Positions 58,624-64,000 of a DNA stretch of 64,000 bases are shown piece after piece. Origin of the DNA: an uncultured Planococcus sp. (GTDB taxonomy: Bacteria > Bacillota > Bacilli > Bacillales_A > Planococcaceae). The notes below the pieces were generated by a model that searched no databases, was not told the DNA's origin, and saw nothing but the letters and a program-made list of their open reading frames with translations. The translations under genes and the position numbers were made by a program. The stretch is from assembly GCA_947493585.1 (NCBI GenBank), contig CANLRI010000001.1, positions 1,922,001 to 1,986,000 of the forward strand, given 5' to 3'. Each line of letters starts with the position of its first letter. Within the stretch, counting starts at the first letter, position 1.

Positions 58624-59835
58624 CTACAAATTATCCACATTATTAAACATCTCAAACATTGGCATCATGATCGCTAAGACGATAGTCCCGACGAGAGCTG
58701 CCAGCACGACAATCATTAAGGGTTCAATCAACGCTTTCAATCGGTCGGTTTCGGCTTCCACTTCTTTCTCGTAAAATTCCGCTACTTTAGCAAGCATATG
58801 ATCAAGTGATCCGGTTTGTTCACCGATTGCGATCATATGCGGGATAAGCGGCGGAAATGCCCAGTGCTGCTTCATCGGCGCGGTTAAGGATCCGCCGCGC
58901 TCGAGTGAATCACGCGACGCCAAAAGCACTTTTGACATCACCGCATTGCCGACGACTTTTTCGGTCATCGTCATCGCCTGCAAGATCGGCACCGAACTGG
59001 TGAACAGCGAACTGAGTGTGCGGGTGAGCCTGGCAAGTGCTGACTTTTGCAAGAGCTTTCCGAAGATGGGAATTTTCAAGACGAGCGTATCGAGTATCAT
59101 GCGCCCTTGCTCGCTGCGCTTCATGAGCCAAATCGTACCGGCGAAAATCAGAGCGAACAGCACAAGCAAATACCAATACTGAACGGTGAACTCACTCGCC
59201 CCCATGACGATTTGAGTGACAATCGGCAATTCCCCGCCGAAGCCTTGGAACATATCGACAAACATCGGAACGATCGTCGATAAAAGAAAAATGACGACGC
59301 CGATCGCGAGAATTCCGACGACGACCGGATAGCTCATCGCCGAAATAACTTTTTGTCTCGTCTGGTACGCTTTATCGTAATGCGTAGCCAAACGGTCGAG
59401 CGAGTCGTCGATATTCCCGGATAGTTCACCGGCTCGCACCAAGTTGACGGTAAGCGGTTCAAAGATTTTCGGGTATTTGGCGAGCGAATCGGATAAGGAG
59501 TTTCCTTTTCTCAGTTCTTCATCGATTTCAGCGAGTGTTTTGCGCAGCTGTTTGGATTCGACTTGCTGGGACAGGATCTTTACCGAATCGACGATGGTGA
59601 CACCTGCGCGCATCAAAGTCGAAAACTGGCGCAAGAACATGATGAATTGATCGCGTTTAACCGGGCTCCCGAACGTGATATCTTTTTGCAAGGCACCGAC
59701 TGGCACTTCGCGGATATCGATGACGCGTATGCCTTCTTCACGCAGCTTTTGCACCGCTTCCCGGCGATTTCCGGACGTGACATAGCCAGCGCGAATTTTC
59801 TTTTGGTCCCGTCCTTCGTATTTAAAACGCGCCAC
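58624..59835 (-). CDS. pilC: Type IV pilus platform protein PilC
   Basis: 403 aa GspF-family protein with two GspF domains (about 68-190 and 270-392) and three transmembrane segments (about 165-190, 220-235, 375-398). MFLRQFSTLMRAGVTIVDSVKIL and ALARLTRTLSSLFTSSVPILQAM are the paired repeats. It is the inner-membrane rotor for the motor ATPases. Starts with GTG directly after the pilT stop codon. Confidence 0.93.
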   Translation of the reverse strand: MARFKYEGRDQKKIRAGYVTSGNRREAVQKLREEGIRVIDIREVPVGALQKDITFGSPVKRDQFIMFLRQFSTLMRAGVTIVDSVKILSQQVESKQLRKTLAEIDEELRKGNSLSDSLAKYPKIFEPLTVNLVRAGELSGNIDDSLDRLATHYDKAYQTRQKVISAMSYPVVVGILAIGVVIFLLSTIVPMFVDMFQGFGGELPIVTQIVMGASEFTVQYWYLLVLFALIFAGTIWLMKRSEQGRMILDTLVLKIPIFGKLLQKSALARLTRTLSSLFTSSVPILQAMTMTEKVVGNAVMSKVLLASRDSLERGGSLTAPMKQHWAFPPLIPHMIAIGEQTGSLDHMLAKVAEFYEKEVEAETDRLKALIEPLMIVVLAALVGTIVLAIMMPMFEMFNNVDNL

Positions 59836-60888
59836 TTACTCTTCGCCTCCGATCAAATAAGGCGCCGCAATCTGTTTCGTGATGCGGCCTTTATTGAGCA
59901 GTTCCTGGACGGAAGTCTGCATCAGATGCATCCCTACCGCACGGTTCGTCAAAATGACGTTCGGGATCTGGTGGACTTTCTCGGTACGGATCAAGTTGGC
60001 GATGGCTGTGTTGTGAATCATAATCTCGGTCGCGGCGACGCGCCCTTTGCCGTCTGCTGTCGGAAGCAGCCGCTGTGAGATAACGGCTTTTAAGATACCG
60101 CCGAGCTGCGTACGGATTTGTGCATGCTGTTCTGGCGGGAACACATCGATGATCCGTTCGACGGTTGATGCGGCACTCGAGGTATGAAGCGTGCCCATGA
60201 CCAAGTGGCCGGTTTCCGCCGCAGTGATTGCGGTCGTGATCGTCTCCAGGTCGCGCATCTCACCGACCAAGATAACATCGGGGTCTTGACGCAGTGCAGC
60301 ACGCAAGCCATTGGCGAACGATTTCGTATCAAAGCCGACTTCGCGCTGGTCGATGACCGATGAGCCATGCCTGTGCATATACTCAATCGGGTCTTCAAGC
60401 GTGATGATGTGTTTCGACATATTTTCATTCATATGGCGGATCATTGCTGCCAATGTCGTCGATTTCCCAGAACCGGTCGGGCCGGTGACGAGGATCAAGC
60501 CTTGATGCGTATCGGCTAATTTTTTCAAAGTATCCGGCATTTTCAAATCATCGATTGATGGAATGACTGTCGGGATCGTCCGGAACGCATGCGAAATGGA
60601 GCCGCGCTGGTGGAACGAGTTGACGCGGAATCGGGACACGCCGGGAATCGCGTAAGAATAATCCATCTCGCCTTTTTGAAGGAACGTCTCCCATAAACTT
60701 TCCGGCATCAATGCTTTGGCGATTGCTTCGGTATCTTCAGGCAACAGCCGCTCTTCCCCGTAGCGCTTGAGTGAGCCGTGCATGCGGAAGACGGGCGGGA
60801 TGCCGGTTGTCATATGGATATCGGAGACATCGAGTTCACGCGCCGCGGTTAATACTTTATCGATAAACTCAATAGCGGTTTCATTCAT
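59836..60888 (-). CDS. pilT: Type IV pilus retraction ATPase PilT
   Basis: 350 aa from ATG 60888 (TAATATG junction with pilB; a GTG at 60897 is the alternative). Walker A GPTGSGKSTTLAAMI is at about residues 128-142, Walker B ILVGEMRDLETI, His box HTSSAASTVERIID. The C-terminal AIANLIRTEKVHQI corresponds to the PilT AIRNLIRE retraction motif. Presence of PilT indicates retractable pili (twitching or DNA uptake) rather than the Bacillus ComG-type system, which lacks it. Confidence 0.93.
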   Translation of the reverse strand: MNETAIEFIDKVLTAARELDVSDIHMTTGIPPVFRMHGSLKRYGEERLLPEDTEAIAKALMPESLWETFLQKGEMDYSYAIPGVSRFRVNSFHQRGSISHAFRTIPTVIPSIDDLKMPDTLKKLADTHQGLILVTGPTGSGKSTTLAAMIRHMNENMSKHIITLEDPIEYMHRHGSSVIDQREVGFDTKSFANGLRAALRQDPDVILVGEMRDLETITTAITAAETGHLVMGTLHTSSAASTVERIIDVFPPEQHAQIRTQLGGILKAVISQRLLPTADGKGRVAATEIMIHNTAIANLIRTEKVHQIPNVILTNRAVGMHLMQTSVQELLNKGRITKQIAAPYLIGGEE

Positions 60889-60889
60889 A

Positions 60890-62548
60890 TTAGTCACTCA
60901 TGGCAACGCGGAGCACTTCTTCCGTCGTCGTCATGCCCTCCTTTACTTTTAATAAGCCGTCATCAATCAAAAAGATCGTTTTATTGGCAACAGCGATTTT
61001 ACGGATTTCGGCAGCCGTGCCGCCGCGGTTGATGACGTCTTTGATGGCATCGTCGACGACGAGCACTTCGTGTATCGCCATGCGCCCTTTATAGCCGCTC
61101 ATATTGCATTGCGGACATCCGCTTCCTCGGGAAATCGTGTCGATCGACAAGCCCCTTCTCGCAAAAATCTCTTTCTCGCGGACGGTCGCTGGCTGGATTT
61201 CTTTGCAATCTCGGCATACGCGGCGAATCAAACGCTGTGCGATGACCGCATTGAGTGAAGCCGTCACGAGAAACGGTTCAATGCCCATATCCATCAGGCG
61301 CGTGATCGATGCGATTGAGTCATTCGTGTGGATCGTGCTCAACACTAAATGCCCTGTGAGCGAAGCCCGGATGGAAATGTCCGCTGTTTCTTTGTCGCGG
61401 ATCTCCCCGACCATGACGATGTCTGGATCCTGGCGCAAAATCGACCGCAACCCTGCGGCAAAACTCAAACCGACATTGGCGTTCACTTGGATTTGGTTGA
61501 TGCCTTCCAATTGATACTCAACCGGATCTTCGACAGTGATGATGTTGACTTCTTCAGAATTCAATTTATTGAGCGCTGCATATAAAGTAGAGGATTTCCC
61601 GGAACCGGTCGGGCCGGAAATCAAAACGATGGCGTTCGGCTTGTCGATTTCTTTCATGAAGCGCTTCATATTGGTTGCATTAAATCCAAGCTTCGAAATA
61701 TCCGTCAAGTTCTGGCTTAAATCCAGAATTCGCATAACGATTTTCTCTCCGAACACCGTCGGCAAAGACGACACACGTAAATCGATTGCCCGGAAGTCGA
61801 CGGTCGTCTTGATGCGCCCATCTTGCGGGATGCGGTTTTCGGTAATGTCGAGATTGGCTAGAATCTTGATGCGTGCTGTCACCATCTGCTGCATCGATTT
61901 CGGCAAAATCCGCTCGGTCCGAAGCGTGCCGTCGATGCGGTAACGCACCAATAATTTACCTTCATGCGGATCCAAATGAACATCAGATGCTTTCATCGCC
62001 ACGGCATTCGACAGCAATTGATTGACCAGGCGCACGATCGGCGCGTCCAAGTCGGTCAACTCGTCGGTTTTGTCTTCTTTGACATCCGGCATTTCTTCCA
62101 GCAATTCATCGTAAGATTCTTCTTCGTAATATTTGGCGATCGTTTTCATGATGTCTTCTTTTGAAGCGATCGTCGGTTCGATCTGAAAGCCCGTCGATAA
62201 GCGCAAATCATCAATCGCAATGAAATCCGTCGGGTCGGTCATCGCAATGAACAAGCGGTCGCCTTCTGTCTTCAATGGCACAAGCAATTTGCGCTTCGCA
62301 AAATCTTTCGGCACGACGTTGAACAATAGCGGATCGAACGGATAGCGGAACAGCGAGACATGCGGGATGCCGAGCTGCACTTCGAGCGTTTCGATCAATT
62401 GCTGTTCGGTGATGAGCCCACGTGACAATAGGGCGTCTCCGAGTTTCTGGTCGTTCTGTTTCGAATCGAGCGCTCCTTGCAGTTCTTCCTGCGTCAATAA
62501 GCCTTGCTCGACAAGAATGTCGCCAATGCGTTTGCGTTTAATGACCAT
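60890..62548 (-). CDS. pilB: Type IV pilus assembly ATPase PilB
   Basis: 552 aa. An N-terminal GspE-N domain (about 1-150: RIGDILVEQGLLTQEELQGAL) is followed by the AAA-like ATPase with Walker A GPTGSGKSSTLYAALN, Walker B VMVGEIRDKETA, His box LSTIHTNDSIASITR, and the zinc-binding tetracysteine (CRDCKE ... GCPQCNMSGYKG). It powers pilus extension. It follows the VanW gene by about 25 bp and overlaps closely with pilT. Confidence 0.96.
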   Translation of the reverse strand: MVIKRKRIGDILVEQGLLTQEELQGALDSKQNDQKLGDALLSRGLITEQQLIETLEVQLGIPHVSLFRYPFDPLLFNVVPKDFAKRKLLVPLKTEGDRLFIAMTDPTDFIAIDDLRLSTGFQIEPTIASKEDIMKTIAKYYEEESYDELLEEMPDVKEDKTDELTDLDAPIVRLVNQLLSNAVAMKASDVHLDPHEGKLLVRYRIDGTLRTERILPKSMQQMVTARIKILANLDITENRIPQDGRIKTTVDFRAIDLRVSSLPTVFGEKIVMRILDLSQNLTDISKLGFNATNMKRFMKEIDKPNAIVLISGPTGSGKSSTLYAALNKLNSEEVNIITVEDPVEYQLEGINQIQVNANVGLSFAAGLRSILRQDPDIVMVGEIRDKETADISIRASLTGHLVLSTIHTNDSIASITRLMDMGIEPFLVTASLNAVIAQRLIRRVCRDCKEIQPATVREKEIFARRGLSIDTISRGSGCPQCNMSGYKGRMAIHEVLVVDDAIKDVINRGGTAAEIRKIAVANKTIFLIDDGLLKVKEGMTTTEEVLRVAMSD

Positions 62549-62572
62549 TCAAATCCCCCCCTTGCCCTGTCC

Positions 62573-64000
62573 TTACTCGTCGACTTTTTCTCCTGCTTTG
62601 TCGTAAACCGGCTCTTTGTCCGTTGATGGATCATTTTCACCGTCTTCGTTTTCATTTTCAGTATCTGTATCGGTTTCGGAATCCTGAGCTGAACTGTCTC
62701 CTGTTTCACTGGAACCATCCGTCGATTCATCAGATCCAGTGGCTGTTCCCTCCCCATCCCCCGCAGTCGTGCCGTCTTCAGCACTTTGTTCTGCTGGGTC
62801 GTGAATGCCATTGTCATTTTCATCAATAAAGCCTTCATCTCCAGGCTGTGGAACCGGTTCCCCGTCCGCATCTGTCGCTGGCGCTTCAGGTACGGTGAGC
62901 GGATACACTTCAATGCGGTGGACCGGCGGATAGAAGTCGCTCGACACCGGTTCGACGCGCACTTCTTTATCGCCCTCTAAGATGCTTCTCACCACTTCAA
63001 TGCGTTTGCCGTCTCGGCCTTCTTCACGCACTTTCTTGCCGCTCGAAACGAATGCGCTGTATTGCTTGATGAGCCGCGGCTCGACTTCTTTATCATTTGC
63101 GGCTGAAATATAGTAAGTGTGAACAAACGGCTGTCCGTGGATCGCTGCTGTCAGTACATCGTTTTCCATATAGACATTCAAAGTAAATGAACTTGTATTC
63201 GGGTTGGAGAATGCAAAATCAACGCCCAATGTGCGGTTGATTGCGGCTTCCTCACCGATCGGTACATTTTTCGGCACTTGTTCGCCAATGCTGCGTTGTT
63301 CAATGAAGAAATTCGTCCGCAACACCGCTCCGTAAATAGCCGAAGCGATTTCCGTCAGTTCGGCATCTGTCGCTTCCAGCAAAGTCAACTCTTCGAGCAT
63401 TGGCAAAAACGCGAACGATTCGTTCGGGCCGATCACCGTACCATCTAGCGCGTCGATCAATTCGTCTGCGCCGATGCTATTTATGCTTGAGGAAAAGCTG
63501 GATTGCGCTACTTCAGTTGACTGCATTTCTAGCGAGTCACTGCTGATGTTGACGCGTGTCACGGACTGACCGCCTTCAAGTGCTGTTTCCAATTGCTGAT
63601 GGATGTTCGCGATATCCGCTTCTGTAAATGGCACATCGGTGAATTGCTTTTTCAAGAACGAACGCGTTGTCGATTCCGATAAATCGAATACAAAATCATT
63701 CTGCGCGCCGCTCTGTGCTCTTTCCAAAGTTTCATCGAGTGAAATTTCAACATCTTTTAACGGATATTTTGCTGTCACATCCAAATACGTCACATGCAGT
63801 TCCGAGGATTCACGGACGGCGGAAGCCTGGCTCAAAAACAAAGACTTGGCATCGGCGACCGCCATATTCGAGACATCGGTCGTGCCGATATATGTATAAT
63901 CACCGTATTCGGCCGACGGAAACACCCATTCATCGACCGCATAGGCCCCGGCATTGGCTGTGCCGAATACGACGAGGGCGGCACCGAATACGCCGCCAAA
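62573..64000 (-). CDS. VanW-like membrane-anchored protein, 5' end beyond the window
   Basis: At least 475 codons, open at the right edge; the frame continues without stop from a GTG at 63925 to base 64000, adding a hydrophobic stretch (FGAALVVFGTANAGAYAV) that is probably the anchor or signal. The middle has VanW-type motifs (IGPNESFAFLPMLEEL, EIASAIYGAVLRTNFFIEQRS, INRTLGVDFAFSNPNTSSF). The last 120 residues are a Glu/Asp/Ser/Thr-rich low-complexity tail (SDESTDGSSETGDSS, DTDTENENEDGEND). It seems to be cotranscribed with pilB. The function of VanW domains is not known. Confidence 0.83.
   Translation of the reverse strand, partial: FGGVFGAALVVFGTANAGAYAVDEWVFPSAEYGDYTYIGTTDVSNMAVADAKSLFLSQASAVRESSELHVTYLDVTAKYPLKDVEISLDETLERAQSGAQNDFVFDLSESTTRSFLKKQFTDVPFTEADIANIHQQLETALEGGQSVTRVNISSDSLEMQSTEVAQSSFSSSINSIGADELIDALDGTVIGPNESFAFLPMLEELTLLEATDAELTEIASAIYGAVLRTNFFIEQRSIGEQVPKNVPIGEEAAINRTLGVDFAFSNPNTSSFTLNVYMENDVLTAAIHGQPFVHTYYISAANDKEVEPRLIKQYSAFVSSGKKVREEGRDGKRIEVVRSILEGDKEVRVEPVSSDFYPPVHRIEVYPLTVPEAPATDADGEPVPQPGDEGFIDENDNGIHDPAEQSAEDGTTAGDGEGTATGSDESTDGSSETGDSSAQDSETDTDTENENEDGENDPSTDKEPVYDKAGEKVDE

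Overview
The window is a low-GC Gram-positive (Bacilli) chromosome segment. Gene order closely follows the Bacillus subtilis greA-udk-trmR-mltG ... alaS-recD2-mnmA ... aspS-hisS ... rel-apt-recJ-secDF ... tgt-queA-ruvBA ... pheA-pheB-obg-rpmA-prp-rplU-minDC-mreDCB-radC-maf region. Differences in detail suggest a Planococcus-like member of the Planococcaceae: moderate GC, a complete type IV pilus operon including a retraction ATPase, loss of the sporulation pair normally next to rplU, and palindromic interspersed repeats. The genus is an inference from layout, not from a search.

Layout. 1-3.5 kb: greA, udk, trmR, mltG, with palindromic repeats where the intergenic gap is wide. 3.5-13.5 kb: DUF1292 protein, ruvX, ireB, alaS with a T-box, recD2, a TPR protein, mnmA, a cysteine desulfurase and cymR. 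13.5-21 kb: rarA (plus strand), tcdA, 6S RNA, aspS-hisS with a T-box, and a secreted SH3b amidase (plus strand). 21-36 kb: dtd-rel, an unexpected beta-helix protein gene, apt-recJ, lapA, secDF, a ComN-type protein, yajC, tgt-queA-ruvB-ruvA. 36-46.6 kb: niaR (plus strand), pheA-pheB-obg-spo0B-like-rpmA-prp-rplU with an L21 leader, about 1.2 kb of noncoding repeats, then minD-minC-mreD-mreC-mreB.

46.8-51.55 kb is an AT-rich Tn554-family transposon (tnpA, tnpB, tnpC plus a lincosamide nucleotidyltransferase gene). It splits radC inside its catalytic motif and is flanked by a 6-bp core, TGGGTT. The resistance gene has a leader with a 7-codon reading frame and four mutually exclusive pairing segments ending in a terminator, which looks like a ribosome-controlled attenuator. 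I consider this the most interesting item.

52-64 kb: maf, an AbgT-family transporter on the plus strand, a prepilin peptidase, and the type IV pilus operon pilB-pilT-pilC-pilA-pilM-pilN-pilO. A VanW-type membrane protein gene heads this operon within the window and runs off the right edge.

Most genes are on the minus strand in housekeeping operons. The neighbours combine into recognisable modules: tRNA modification (trmR, mnmA with its sulfur donor, tcdA, tgt/queA), translation (alaS, aspS, hisS, dtd, L21/L27 with the L27 protease), recombination and repair (recD2, rarA, ruvAB, ruvX, recJ, radC), protein export (secDF, yajC), and cell shape and division (mreBCD, minCD).
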